Source of the DNA: Mugil cephalus
Lineage: Eukaryota > Chordata > Actinopteri > Mugiliformes > Mugilidae
Assembly (NCBI RefSeq): GCF_022458985.1
Contig: NC_061781.1
Span: 15,031,501 to 15,095,500, forward strand
Direction of reading: 5' to 3'
Length of the DNA stretch: 64,000 nt
Of this stretch, positions 39,901 through 51,100 are shown piece by piece; positions within the stretch are counted from its first letter, which is position 1, and every line of letters starts with the position of its first letter. Below the pieces are notes generated by a model. It saw only the letters and a program-made list of their open reading frames with translations. It did no database searches and was not told the origin of the DNA. The translations under genes and the position numbers were made by a program.

Positions 39901-42900
39901 ATGCTCCCGAGGTAACTTCCGCCCCGCTGCTTTATGATGAAACCTAAAACCAAACATTTGCATGCGCCAGTCCAGCCATTTATTCCTCTCAGTTGCCGTT
40001 CATGTCACTGGGTTTAATTACCATCCCACTGATTTTAATTGCATGCATGTCAAGATCCAAATTATAATAATAACCTAAAAATGTCTTATTTGAAAAACAC
40101 ATACACTAAGTGGTCATTAAATCAAGAAAAACTAATGCACCATTTGAGATAAAATACACAAAAATTTAATGGATGTTGTTTTATATCGTCATAAATATTT
40201 TCTTGATGCATCGCAGGAAACGCTTCTCAGTTGGTTAATTAAGAAATGTGGTAATATAAATAGAGCACATTTTATATCTGCTGAACTTCCTATATTCTGT
40301 TAGGTTGATCTGTGAAACCGTGATACTTCTTTTACCTTTTTATCTTCTTAAGTATGGATTTGCATAATGTACAAACACAGCCCAGGGGTGTGCATTGATG
40401 TCACTGGCGCCCAGGGCCACGCCCCCCTTAGTGGCAAAAACGTGGTGAAATGTATCAGTAACCACGGAGAGACCGAGAAAAATGTGGATTATCAGATCAA
40501 ATTAAGAATAATTGGACTCAACAATGATCCAAACGAACTAATATGGATTTGGAAAAGTGGACTAGCCTCGATTTCAGTTAGTTTGAGGTCATTCCAGTTA
40601 CGTAAAGTGTAGCTAAGAGCTTTACTGAGAAGTAACGTTAAAGGATGACGAGGAGTGATCGTAAATATTCCGTTTATTGGTTTAGTGTTATTTATTGTTG
40701 GAACTGAAATAGTCACTGTCGGCCGTGAATACACCAAAACATCGTATTTGGCAGCACTCCAGGACGTAACTTAAGAAGCAACTCCATCCAAAAATACAGC
40801 GTAAATTGATATTACCTGACACTGAATGAGAGCCACAACACCAGCTTTCAGTGCCTGGATTCCAGTTGTTGCTTAGTAATGCAGCGATCCATTTACTTCT
40901 CTTTTCTTTGGCACTCGGAGATATCTGCAAAAATACATCTCCGACTGCTTTTCAACTCTGTTGGTTCAGTCAGTCGCACAACAGCTGTTCCCCGTGTTTT
41001 AAATTCATTTTAATTCAGATGCTATTAAAGCCTATGATTCAAACTAATGCTGCTAATCTCCACGCTCAACTGTCACTTTTTGCCACTCAGTGGCCGTAAC
41101 CATGGCGACTTAGCTTGCTGTGATGTCATGTGCATACTCTCTATATAAAGAGGAGGCTGCCTGATCAAACTACATCTTTATTGTCTGTCACCGTCAAACA
41201 ATATGTAAGACTGAAAAAGGAGTTCCAGCACATCGAGCTGATCCCCTGTTGCTTTGCCTCTCCAGGTTTGGAGATCACTATGAATGGAATAAAGTCACCA
41301 CCTGCGTTCACAACATCCTCAGTGGTCGACGGTGGATCGAACACTACGGGGAGATCACCATCAGAAACACAAAGAGCAGCGCCTGCCTCTGCAAACTCAC
41401 CTTTGTCAAAGTAAAGTCGTTCGATTCAATCACGCGTTCCTAGCTGTGACTTGTATAGTTTATCATTTAAGCTGATGGTGCAGTTTGTGTGTCTCGTAGG
41501 GAAACTACTGGAGTTCGAATGTCAATGAGGTTCAAGGGTTTGTCATGGATCAAGAGGGCAAAGTGATCCACAGACTTTTTGGAAAATGGCACGAGGGCCT
41601 TTACTGCGGCGTCCCACCTTCTGCTAAATGCGTCTGGAGGCCAGGTACTGTGGGCGTCAGCTCTTTGCCCGTTCTCACAGCTGGACTTTTCAAACTAAAA
41701 ACTGACCTTGTTCCTCGTCAGGCTCCATGCCCACGGACTATGAGCTCTACTACGGCTTCACCAGGTTCGCCATTGAACTGAACGAGCTCTGCCCTGAGCT
41801 CAAAGACGTGTTGCCGCGCACAGATGCCCGATTCAGGCCGGATCAAAGGTAACAGCATCACCTCCTGACAGTTCAGAGTTACAGATTTCTCACAAATTAA
41901 GTCCAGTTATGGTGAAGTCACTCTGCTTAAAGTAATAATAGTTGAGATAATCTAATTAATTCTCAGAATGTTTCGTTGCTGTTTGCTGCTCTTTGTTTGT
42001 TTTCATGCATGCCTTAACTGAGACCTAACTGATTGTCCGGCTCATGCAGGCATCTGGAAGAAGGGAACTTGGACATGGCGTCCTCGGAGAAGCAGCGCAT
42101 CGAGGACATGCAGAGGGCCAGGAGGAAGTGGAACGAGGAGAACAACATCAAACAGGAGCCGCGCTTCTTCAAGTAAGGGAACCAGATATGGTGTAGAATT
42201 AAACTCATCTGTCAATAACACTAAACCGTATATTTTATTTATAATATAACACATCAGGGAATGGACACGGGTCTTCTGAGGGTGTCCTGTGGTGTCTGGT
42301 AACAGCATGTTGTTAGTGGGGATCTTTAAGTCCTATGGGTTGAGAGGAATGGGAGTGTGGGGAGTGTTGTTGCCATGGGGTGGGGGTTTCTGGTCTATGT
42401 TTAGGTGTTCACACCAATGCAGTTGAAAAGTTTCCTATCAGTGTATATATGATGTTAAAAAGGAGATGAAATGCAGTAAACAAAAAAAAAAACGTAACGA
42501 AGCCCAAAGACAATGAAGTACACAGACCATTGTGTGTGACTATTGTGTGACTATGTATAGAAAAAAGAAATATTATTTGTATAGCGCCTTTCACCACAAG
42601 GCAATTCAGAGCAACTCACGCAGACCGCATAAAAGATTAACCAAGAAAATAAAAACAAAAAATGTGTTTAGGAGACCTGAATAAGCCAGCAGCAATAACA
42701 CCGTCTCCAGCGCGGTGGAAAGAGTACGCAGCCGTTAAACTACATGCATTTTTGCTCTTCAAACGGACAAACAAACTGCATTTTCCAGAGTGAATAAATA
42801 TCTAAACGGTAGCGGAAGTGGTAAAACTAATAATAATTTTAAAAAAGCGGCAGTACGGATTGTAACGTCAGGATCTGCTCTGTCGTCTTTCTCTTTCTAA

Positions 42901-43081
42901 ATGTCACTTAAAGTGTGTTAGAATATTAACTATACTTATTGTATGTTTTCATTTCTTCATTTTTTTCAGGAAAGTGGTTGATTCCAATCACAGGGAGAGG
43001 TGGGTCTCCAACAACACCTACTGGGAGCTCCGCAAAAACCCCGGCTTCATCAACATGGAGCCCACCGCCAGCCTGTGGTAG
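15942..43081 (+). CDS. osbpl6: Oxysterol-binding protein-related protein 6 (ORP6)
   Basis: ORP6 is a lipid-binding protein acting at ER/membrane contacts. Its 22 coding exons are 15942-16088, 26256-26378, 26795-26848, 27098-27211, 27297-27467, 30356-30506, 30682-30785, 31064-31156, 32195-32363, 33800-33930, 35453-35560, 35986-36117, 36751-36838, 37967-38220, 38593-38730, 39611-39674, 39833-39911, 41266-41410, 41500-41644, 41722-41848, 42050-42172 and 42970-43081. All have GT/AG ends and matching phases, and encode 923 residues. The PH domain is about residues 74-170 ([18 protein letters not shown]). A perfect FFAT core EFFDAQE at 482-488 predicts VAP binding. The sterol-binding domain is about 550-915, with the signature EQVSHHPP at 658-665. 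The C-terminus is SLW. Met16 aligns with the human start, so 15987 is an alternative start. Residues such as [21 protein letters not shown] and the prkra neighbour favour ORP6 over ORP3. Confidence 0.96.
17275..17735 (-). repeat. Dispersed repeat with GATTAATC-rich ends, copy 1
   Basis: The left end reads ACTAGGGCTGCCAAAATG and the ends are rich in GATTAATCTG/TTAATCACG motifs. The middle contains TTGAGTCTGTTCGCTCATGC (17588-17607), which recurs in reverse complement near 24695-24716. It looks like a non-autonomous DNA transposon; the superfamily cannot be fixed by eye. Confidence 0.55.
24008..24850 (+). repeat. Dispersed repeat with GATTAATC-rich ends, copy 2 (inverted relative to copy 1)
   Basis: It starts TAGCGCTGTCAAACGATTAG and shares the AATCACAGGGTTGCTGTGGA-type terminal motif. 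Near 24695 it carries the reverse complement of the internal segment of the 17.3 kb copy. Both copies lie in the same osbpl6 intron about 6.7 kb apart. Confidence 0.55.
27642..28670 (+). mobile_element. Non-autonomous Tc1/mariner-type element carrying a nested insertion
   Basis: It starts TATACTGATCGGCCACAACA and ends CATAATGTTATGCCTGATTG-GTGTA, giving imperfect inverted ends of about 30 bases next to TA. Internal segments (GTTCTGCTGGGAAACGCTTG and ACATTCACCACATCCCAAAC) match parts of a known fish Tc1-like family, with most of the transposase deleted. A second element (27918-28571) is inserted in it. It lies in the osbpl6 intron after 27467. Confidence 0.65.
27918..28571 (+). mobile_element. 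Nested hAT-like non-autonomous element
   Basis: The termini CAGGGTATCTGC and GCGGAGACCCTG are imperfect inverted repeats. Subterminal AAAAAGTCTGAAAAAGTCTAAA and AAAAAGTCTTAAATTTGAC are also roughly symmetric. TTGAT directly flanks both ends (27913-27917 and 28572-28576). The 5-base direct repeat is shorter than the 8 bases usual for hAT, so the superfamily is tentative. No transposase was seen. Confidence 0.6.
29972..30210 (+). mobile_element. Internally deleted Tc1-like element (CACTGGCCACTTTATTAGG type)
   Basis: The left end CACTCACTGGCCACTTTATT and the next about 130 bases match the 5' end of a widespread fish Tc1 family. The sequence then jumps to a transposase 3' part (CACAGTCACCAGATCCCAAT, GAGCACCTTTGGGATATGG). 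About 1 kb of the transposase is missing and no functional gene remains. It ends about 150 bases upstream of the osbpl6 exon at 30356. Confidence 0.7.
31500..31690. promoter_or_regulatory. Candidate conserved non-coding element in an osbpl6 intron
   Basis: It contains several TAAT/ATTA and ATGCAAAT-like cores (CTCAATTAGTG, GGCTAATTGACCCTAATTTTGCAT, CTTAATTAAAC) in non-repetitive sequence between the exons at 31064 and 32195. A similar look is seen at 29270-29420. Conservation is untested. Confidence 0.25.
32800..32975 (-). repeat. Dispersed repeat, 'TTCAACGTTTTTCAGGCC' family, copy 1
   Basis: It ends GGCCTGAAAAACGTTGAAGA, the reverse complement of the start of the copy at 45900. Shared internal text includes AATGATGTTTATTTATAA-type sequence. 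It lies in the osbpl6 intron between 32363 and 33800. Confidence 0.55.
33972..33999. repeat. (CTC)n trinucleotide repeat
   Basis: About nine CTC units some 40 bases after the donor at 33931. It lies just inside the intron and makes a fake poly-Leu frame. Confidence 0.85.
38815..39075 (+). mobile_element. Tc1-type element fragment
   Basis: It shares ATGTTCTGCTGGGAAACTTT, GGCATTCATGTGAATGTTAC and CGACCTCCAAATTC with the 27.6 kb element. It contains a pentanucleotide GACCA repeat at 38905-38932. No intact ends were found. Confidence 0.55.
42250..42390 (-). mobile_element. Tc1-type element fragment
   Basis: Segments such as GGTGTCCTGTGGTGTCTGGT and GATCTTTAAGTCCTATGGGT match the reverse complement of the 3' half of the same fish Tc1-like family. 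It lies in the last osbpl6 intron. Confidence 0.5.
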
Positions 43082-45790
43082 CACACGGACGCCTGTGTCC
43101 ATCACCGCAGACAGACAGGGAGGCCGTTACCTATGCACAATACGGTGTTAAGAGAAAAACATGTCGGCGATACAACATCCGCGTGCTTGGATACGAACGA
43201 CTGCAGAGCCGAGGACTGGCCCCACGCCCGGTGACCCGCCTCCCCGCCTCCCCGCCTCCCCCCGCCCCCATCGAGGTCATCCACCCATGTTAGGATCACC
43301 TTCATCGTGCTTGTCGAAGCTGGGTTGTCAGGGCAACAATCTTAACACCGCCCCTATGTAGATCTCTCCTCAGCTCTTTTGACTTCAGACTTTGTCCTTG
43401 CCTTAAAAAGACACCCGTACAAGTCACACGGTTAGGCGCCTTTTTAGTTGAAGCCATTTAATTTTCCAACTGCAGTTTGGTTAGACTAGTCTATGGAGTA
43501 GACGTTTTGATTACCTATGTGCATGTTTAGAGAGCAGCTTTCACTGGCATAAAGCCGTATTTACTATATCATCGATTATTGTAGAGAAAAAAAAAAAAAA
43601 AAAAGAGGTATTTTTATAAAAATATCCTGGACTTGGAGAGAATTATGAGAAGTGGCAGATTTTTATTTATTTTTGCCTTTTAATACTGTCGAGTCTGTGA
43701 GATAGCAGTACTCTCTCCTGGGAAACAGCTCATTTAAAATTAATCCGGGCCGCAGCGCCGAGTCCATAAGATGGCATTTTTAATGAGGCATTTTCAAAGA
43801 GGCTGAACACGCGGTGGCAAGCAGGAGTAAGATTTCGACGTGGATCTGTCGCTGGCGTGGTGTAAATAGAGGGACGACCTCGGCCCCACCAGCCCTCCCC
43901 TCGCCCCGCTGTCTAAATTTAAACAGTGCTACATGAGGTCGGCTCCTCAGAAACAGCTCCCTCTGCGTGGAGGGAGCATATGCTCGGTCCGTCTTGCAGA
44001 TGTCGGTTTTCGGTGACGTAATAGACTCCGAGACAGATTGTACAGATTGAAAACAAAAAAGAACATTTAGAGATAAAAAAAAAAAAAAAGTCCCACGTGT
44101 CCATTACATCCCTCAACAACCACAGAGCCAGAGCATGTCAATAAATCAAAAATATTGAATTAAAAAAAAAAAGTGTCCTTTTATGTCAAGAATAGTGATG
44201 GATCCCCATCACAGTTTACCAAAAGAAAAATGCTCAAATGTGGAAGATTATTTATATTGTATTATATCATTTCTAATGCTGTAAAAATGTCGTAACTAGT
44301 ACCAGCAAATGTTTGGTATCCTTCTTGATAAATTCCCTGCATTATTAATGAATCATCAAATTGCTTTGTCTTCTAAATAATTAATTAACAGTGATTTCAG
44401 CTCTCCATCTTCATCAGCCATCAGTCCTCGACAAAACACCAGAGACACCTACAGGTCGTCCTGTGAACGTGCAGGAATGCGAAGAAGCGCTTTGCTTTTT
44501 TTTCATTTTTTTTTATTTTTTCGTTTTAAATGTTTACAGGTTTGAGGCAAACTCATACAACTACGGTAACAATTATGCTGTACAAGTATTTAAGCTGATT
44601 CCCCAGAGAATTTACTGCTGTGTCGTGGGCTTCTGCAAAGCACCTGTTACTTATTTAAAGTTTGTATATTTATTGCAAAGCAGATTAGCTTTAACGTTTT
44701 AACCACTTTTTTTTTCCCCAGAATAAGAAAATATAAATGGGGCCTTTTGAAATCAACCCCAACACACACACACACACACAGTCACCTATTGTCCAGAGAG
44801 CACATTTAAGTTGATTCCCTTCATTCACGACTGCAAGAGAGTGAAAATAAAATAGTGGAAACTGTGTGAAGCAAACCCATCACTTGTGCGTGCGTGCGCA
44901 CTGTTCACATGGTACTGTAGATTACAAACCAAAAAGATAGTACTGCTTTGCATCCGGTTTTAATAGACGTGTGTGCATTTTATCCCCCCTCCCCTCCGCC
45001 CGTCACAAACTAAACGCTACAACTTGTCAGTTTCACTTGCTGTGCCTTAATGCATTTATTAATGCCTCACAAACACATGACTGATGAGACTCCCATGCCA
45101 AGAAGAAGGTATGCCACTAACAAAGTCCACACCATCCTCCGCCTGCCTACAGAGGAGTAAGTAGACAGGATTTAGCCGAATATTTTAAAGGACATTTCTT
45201 TGGCTTTAAATGGAGTAGAAGAGTTTTATCCGACTGTAAAATGCTTGCAGGGTTTTAAAGACGTGCCGCGCTGCTCTGCTACGCCAGCATCACATCTCGG
45301 TGATCACTATAAATACAGCACATTTAGACGAAGGGGCACTACGGCAAAAAAAAAAAAAAAAAAAAGCTGATTTCTTTTTTCCTCTTGCGCCGGCGAGAGG
45401 CTTTGCGTAGTGTTTGGTGTTATAGAGTCAGAATGTAGTGGGGGGAAAACAAACAAACAGACAAGATAAAAAATTATAGTAAAAATGAAAATCATCCATC
45501 GTTCTACCTGCATGTCTAGACAACTTAGCTTGCCAATGAATGTTGCAGATGCCTTATAAGGAAGGAGTTTTTGTTTTCTCAATTAGACACTTTTATTATT
45601 TTATTTTTGTTTTGGTTTTGTTTTGGACTGACATGTATCATGAAGCACTATGTCGGCTCGGTTTCGTTCAGATCTATTTCCCAATGGGTACCTTCTGAAG
45701 TGCAATTTTAACAAAGTACATATCTTTCCATGAACACTGTACACTGCTGCTACATAGTGCTTGTTCTAATAAAACTGCAAAACTCAACCT
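43082..45790 (+). other. osbpl6: osbpl6 3' UTR with alternative polyadenylation signals
   Basis: No other gene intervenes after the stop at 43081. AATAAA-type signals occur near 44140, near 44845 and most convincingly at 45768-45773 (CTAATAAAACTGC), giving a possible 2.7 kb 3' UTR. The stretch contains A-runs (43585-43604, 45343-45365) and a CA repeat (44763-44780). The true cleavage site is unknown. Confidence 0.55.
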
Positions 45791-45899
45791 ACGAGGACTG
45801 TGATTTATAAAAGAAATGATTAAATGTAAAAAAAAAAAAAAAAAAAAAAATGTTGAGGAGTCCAGTTAAGAAAATCCAAAGATGCTCTGTTTGCAGTGA

Positions 45900-46240
45900 C
45901 TTAGGTCAGGAGTCTTCAACGTTTTTCAGGCCACTGACCCCCAAACTGGTGGAGAGATTATATAAACTGGATGAAGGGATATATTAAACTCTGCCTTGTG
46001 CTGTTTATAAATATACAGTATTATTATCATTTTACATTCAATATTAAGCTATCCCATATCCCTTTACTAAAATATACTGGAGTCATGTTAATGTGTATTA
46101 AAAGAAATTTAAATTTGTGAGGGAAATTTTGAAAAATATATAAAATAAATGCCCAATCAACCAAAGATTTTGCGACCCCCTGCAGTGCCTCTGCCGACCC
46201 CCTAGAGGTCACGAACCCCCTTTTGAAGACCTATGATTTA
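45900..46240 (+). repeat. Dispersed repeat, 'TTCAACGTTTTTCAGGCC' family, copy 2
   Basis: It starts AGTCTTCAACGTTTTTCAGG and ends with GACCCCCT-rich sequence and TTGAAGACCTATGA. The start and end are partly complementary (GTCTTCAA/TTGAAGAC), as expected for a small inverted-repeat element. The copy at 58645 shares the right end. Confidence 0.6.
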
Positions 46241-48199
46241 TAACAACTGAGATGCCACGACTGCATATTCTTTGTCTTTTTTGATTTAATCTCAAACAAG
46301 CTTCAGCTTCAAGAGGAAAAATACTTCAGTCACAACTAATCACATAACTCCGGTAAACTTAATAATTAAAGCCTCTCATAAAAGTGTTTTTCCCTGGATG
46401 TCTGAGCTCTAGAGTTCAGGATGTGCACATAAGAGCCAATCACAATCCGCAATGCAACTTCTTAAAGTAAGACCTCCAGTTCACAAACTGTTAATTATGG
46501 AGCTGGAGCCATCTCGGGTCCAGCAGTTTAATTTGTAATAACGGTTCCCGACCACCCCATAATTCAAAGTCCAATATTGGCTCGGCTAATTAAAGCAGCT
46601 AAATGCCCCACTATGTTCTCTGAGTGTCTGTTTGGAGATGAGCAGGTACCGCAAAGTTTTTTTTTTTTTTTTATGACATTTTTTAGCTGAAAACAGCAAT
46701 GTGAGTGAACTGCGACCGAACCAGAGCAGTAAATTTACAGGCAATGCAGCTAAAAAATGAGCTGAAACTATCTTTAGTGCTCCATAAACGCAGGAGCCAA
46801 ATGTTGAACAGGAGAGACCTCATTCACAGTAATCTTTTGTTTATTAAATCCATACAAATGTGATTATGTTCAACAAAATGTGCCAGAAATCTCAATTCCT
46901 TCTCAAAAATAACAAAACATCCATTTGGTTTCATTAAAAGCAATAAATGGGCAGATGGGCACGTCCTTCCTCCGTCTCTTCATTTTTAAAGCGCACAAAT
47001 CAATGCCGCGCCGGCTCTGATGTAATTGGCTTTGCACTAATGCCGCAGGACGCGCTGCTACAACAAATCGGGTCATGTGGCCATTCAGAAACGCCGCTAC
47101 GCCTCGTAAAAAGGCACCGCAGCGACCGCCTCTCTCCGGCTACGCTACACTTGCACAACCATTAACACACAAGGACACACGTCATCGTCTTCGCATTTAT
47201 TTTCTGAATTGATACAGACGGTGCTGCTGCTAGTGTTCTCCACCAGGGCCCAGCTCACACAGCAAGGGGACACCGGTCAGTCGTTTTTATTAAGTACATC
47301 ACAGGTTTCACTTCTAAAGGCACGCTGCAAAAAGGAGCGTGAGGACAGATGAGGCAGGAGTGCGAAGAATCTGAAGGGTGATGGGTACCGGCTGATGACA
47401 GCATGGAAATGGAGAAAAATACATTTTGTTCTAGGTTAAAATTGCAGGCCCCTCTCAGCAGATCACTCCAGAGAATATGAACACTCACTAGTCTTTTCAT
47501 GAGTTACACAAGTGAAAGAAAATCTTAGCCTTTGTTGCGCTGACAACAAAATATCAGTCAATGGGCTAGGCTAAAAAAACGGAAATATTTCTGTGCGTAA
47601 TTCAACACAGATTAACAGCACCACAGGTTGCATCCTTTAACATTATCATACAGTTGAATCACCACTTTTCCTTCATTGTTTCAACATAGATTGAAGAGGA
47701 GAACAGTCATGAATGGAGATTTAGTGCTGCCTTATTAGAGTCAGTGCATTCATTTTCACAAGTGTACCTAATGAAGTGGCCAGTGAGCGTGTGTAGAAAT
47801 AAAAAAATAAATAAATATAAAAATAAGCCAAATGACTTAAACCTTAAACTAAAGCAACACCATAAAAACACGTAAAAAGCAAAGAGAGAGAATAAAACGA
47901 TACATTAGTGCTTTATGATAAATCCTATAACTTCATGTGCACATTTGCATTTCTTTAAATATCCAAATGACAAAATATAACTCTGACGGCATTTGTAAAT
48001 TTACAGGCACGTCCACACAAATGCGGATAAAAGCTGCATGACTCAAGCCGATGCACCTCCAGTTAACGTGGAGCTTTGTGATGAGCGCAAGCTACAAAAA
48101 TATACCTGGGCGGTCACACCGCAGGAAGACCTCATAGTGACTGGGCATCAGCTGATGTGACGTGACGCTGCGTGAGTGAACGCGCCCGCATGACGGCGC
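46241..48199. other. Intergenic tail-to-tail region between osbpl6 and prkra
   Basis: No coding exon was recognised. Minus-strand AATAAA signals at 47196-47201 and 47286-47291 could end the prkra 3' UTR, though both are nearly 1 kb from its stop. A Tc1 end (CCTAATGAAGTGGCCAGTGA) lies near 47767-47795. Confidence 0.5.
47765..47796 (-). mobile_element. Terminal remnant of a Tc1-like element
   Basis: GTACCTAATGAAGTGGCCAG is the reverse complement of the family terminus seen at 29972. Only the end is recognisable. Confidence 0.55.
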
Positions 48200-51100
48200 T
48201 TATTTGATGGAGGCCATGATCTTGACGTACTGGAGGGCGCTGTGTGCCGCGTCGTTGTGAGCGTTGCCGCAGGAGATGCCCGTGCCGTGGCACACGGTGA
48301 CGGGGCAGGTGGACAGCTCCGCCAGGCACTGGTACTGGCCGTTCACCGTCAGCTCGTCTGTCAAACAGTCAGCGACACATATTTTGTAGCAGTGGGACGA
48401 TTGTACTCCTCCCCGCCACAGACGGATGTTCCCGCCCCTTGAATAGTCCTACAGCTCAGCCCTGTTTTTCGTAGTCGTTACGGTTTGTTTGTACATTGTA
48501 TTTTCATTTAGCCTGGGAGTGATGGACAGAAGACTTGAGTCATGCTCATTTTCATTCAGAATTTAAAGTTTGTATTAATAAGGGCAGGAAGTATAAGTGT
48601 AGTACTCATCATGTGTTTTACATTCTGTATTTTCAGTAGAATTATTACTAGAAATCAGCTTTCGGTTTTGTAAATTCCTGCCAAATATTATTGACCTTAA
48701 TTCCATTTATAGACGCAATAAAACGGAAAAACATCCACAGGGTTGAATGCATCATGACAACTGAGGCTAATTTAGGACAAACTTATAATTTGTCCCGTAC
48801 ATGAGTGTGGCTTCTTGTGACTACTGCCTTTCTTCTTTCTGAAAGATATTTTAATTGTCCACTGGTGTCTTTCTACTGTACCATGAAGCTGCCATGACAC
48901 TATACTGTCATCCATAAAGTATATTTAACCTCTTCTCATGAAATGATTGTGATAAGGTGATTTCTATAGATGGGTATGAAAAGAGGAATGTGTCAGAAAA
49001 CTGTATTATTCCAACTTTATGGGCAACGGTGTAAAGGTCCCTATGAGAGCCAAGATGTCCAAACTATATTCATCCATTAAATTTCAGGCTGAAGGTCCCT
49101 ATGTGTCTGTACAACACTTACTTACTGACCAAATACCAATAAACTAAATGAAGATATAATAATAGCAGAACTGCAGCTAGGCTGAATAGATCAAAGCTGC
49201 TGCGCCGTTAAATATAATGATACTGCCGAGCTGTTGAATCTATAGTTTCAGCTATAGCTGCAGCTGTATGTGCTCCACAGATGGATTTCCTCCTTTGCAT
49301 CTTTTTCTCGCACTTCTCTAAGCACCCTTCGAGCAACAGAGGAGGAAAAAAATAAAATAAAAAAACGGGTGCAGTTAAGGAACATTCTCCCCAAACTGAT
49401 GTGAATAAATGAAGCTGGGAGCTTTTAACTGGATGGACAGCAGCCACTATCAATACATAGAAAGAAACTCACATGTGATGTGGACTTACCAATATCGAAG
49501 TATGTGACCTCAAAGCCTTGCTCTTTGGAAAGGTCCAACATCAGCTGAATGTAATCTGTGTTGGGAATGCTCAGCGGGTTTCTTCTCAGTAGAGATATCT
49601 TCTCTGCTGACGAGTTCCTCAAGTTCTCAAATCGGACGCTTGGTTTGGGACTCTGAAAAATACAAATCGTTACGAAAAGACTCGTCTTCAAGTTATTCCT
49701 GAGTCGAAGCTGCAGCTCGGAAATGCTCGACGCACCCACGTGATTTCAGCGCTCCCCGACAGACTCCGAAGCTTCGCCACCATTTTTTCCGCCGCTGCCT
49801 TTTTTGCTGCTTTTTTCGAGTTTCCTACAGCTGTCAAAACCAGAGACAACGATCAGAAACAGGACAATTGTAGACACCTTAAACGACGTCGAAAAAATCC
49901 TCACCCTTTTCCGCTAGTGACTCCATTCGACATGTAACGGTGAACTCTCTCTTGTGCGGTGGACCAGCCTCCATTAAAACCGAGTACTCAGGAAGACGCC
50001 ATCCTCTCTGCAGCGCCAGCTCCTGGAAGGGACAGACACAGAAGAGGAAATAATGAAGGCAAGAAATAACAATTTTAGAGTCTAATATTAATACAGATCA
50101 GTCTATTGCTGAATGCCACCTTCAAATACAACCACATCTCTCACAGATACAACATATGCAACGACAACACATGAAAGCACACAGTGGCAGCCATGAGCGA
50201 CGTACCTGCAGAATGCCCACAGGGTTGGGAGAGCTGTTTGTTTCCCCTGCTACACCGTTACTGTCTGGGTTCACAGGAACATTCCTGTTGACAACCACAT
50301 CAACACATGTCAAAGTACTGCCACTGAAACGGATAAAAAGAACAATCACTGCAGGTTGTCAGAAGACTACTGTGCTATGACAAAATTATGAAGGAGTTTC
50401 TAATAATGATATTGGTCAGCTTTGATTGTCGGATCAGTTGCGACTCATCGCTCAGATCAGGCAGGTTTAAACTAGACTTTGGGCTGCAACTAACAACGAT
50501 TTCATGACTGATTAATGGGACAAATACAACATGTAACCTCTATGTGGTACACAGTTATATGTTATTGTTTCAGCTCTACTCACACTATTCCAACGTCTAT
50601 GTTCAGAATGTTCAGGGCAGCCTCTGCAGCCTGGTGTTTGGCCGCCTTTTTACTGGGACCCTGACCTGTAACAAAAGCGTTATAGAAAACTTTAACTCTG
50701 CAGCTACAGAACAAAAACTATAAAGAAAATGCTACATTTTTATATCTGCCTAGAAAGTCTGGAAGCCGACATGTTTAGTTACTACAATTATTCCAGAAAC
50801 TAAATGTTAAATTTTACAAGCAAGGACAAGCAGAAACAATCTATTTATTTATTTATTCATTCATTTTTTGCCTTTTTGCTTTTACTAGAACCTACTGTTG
50901 CTGAAAGATGTTCAATACAGATGGTTATTTCTCTTCACCTCAACACTGAGAGCTTTGCAAATGCTGCTCATCCTCTTCTCTGGACCTGCACTGTTCTATG
51001 CCTGAAGTGAGACCCCTTTGTTAAAAAACAACAGAGCAGAAGTGACAAATGAATAACTAGGCGCAGGCTGGAGTAGTCGTTCTGAGTTACCACTTTGTGA

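Noticed and set aside
15942-43081. Gene could be osbpl3 rather than osbpl6
   Set aside because: PH-domain residues, the VSVNII segment and the C-terminal domain match ORP6 better, and prkra is the known OSBPL6 neighbour.
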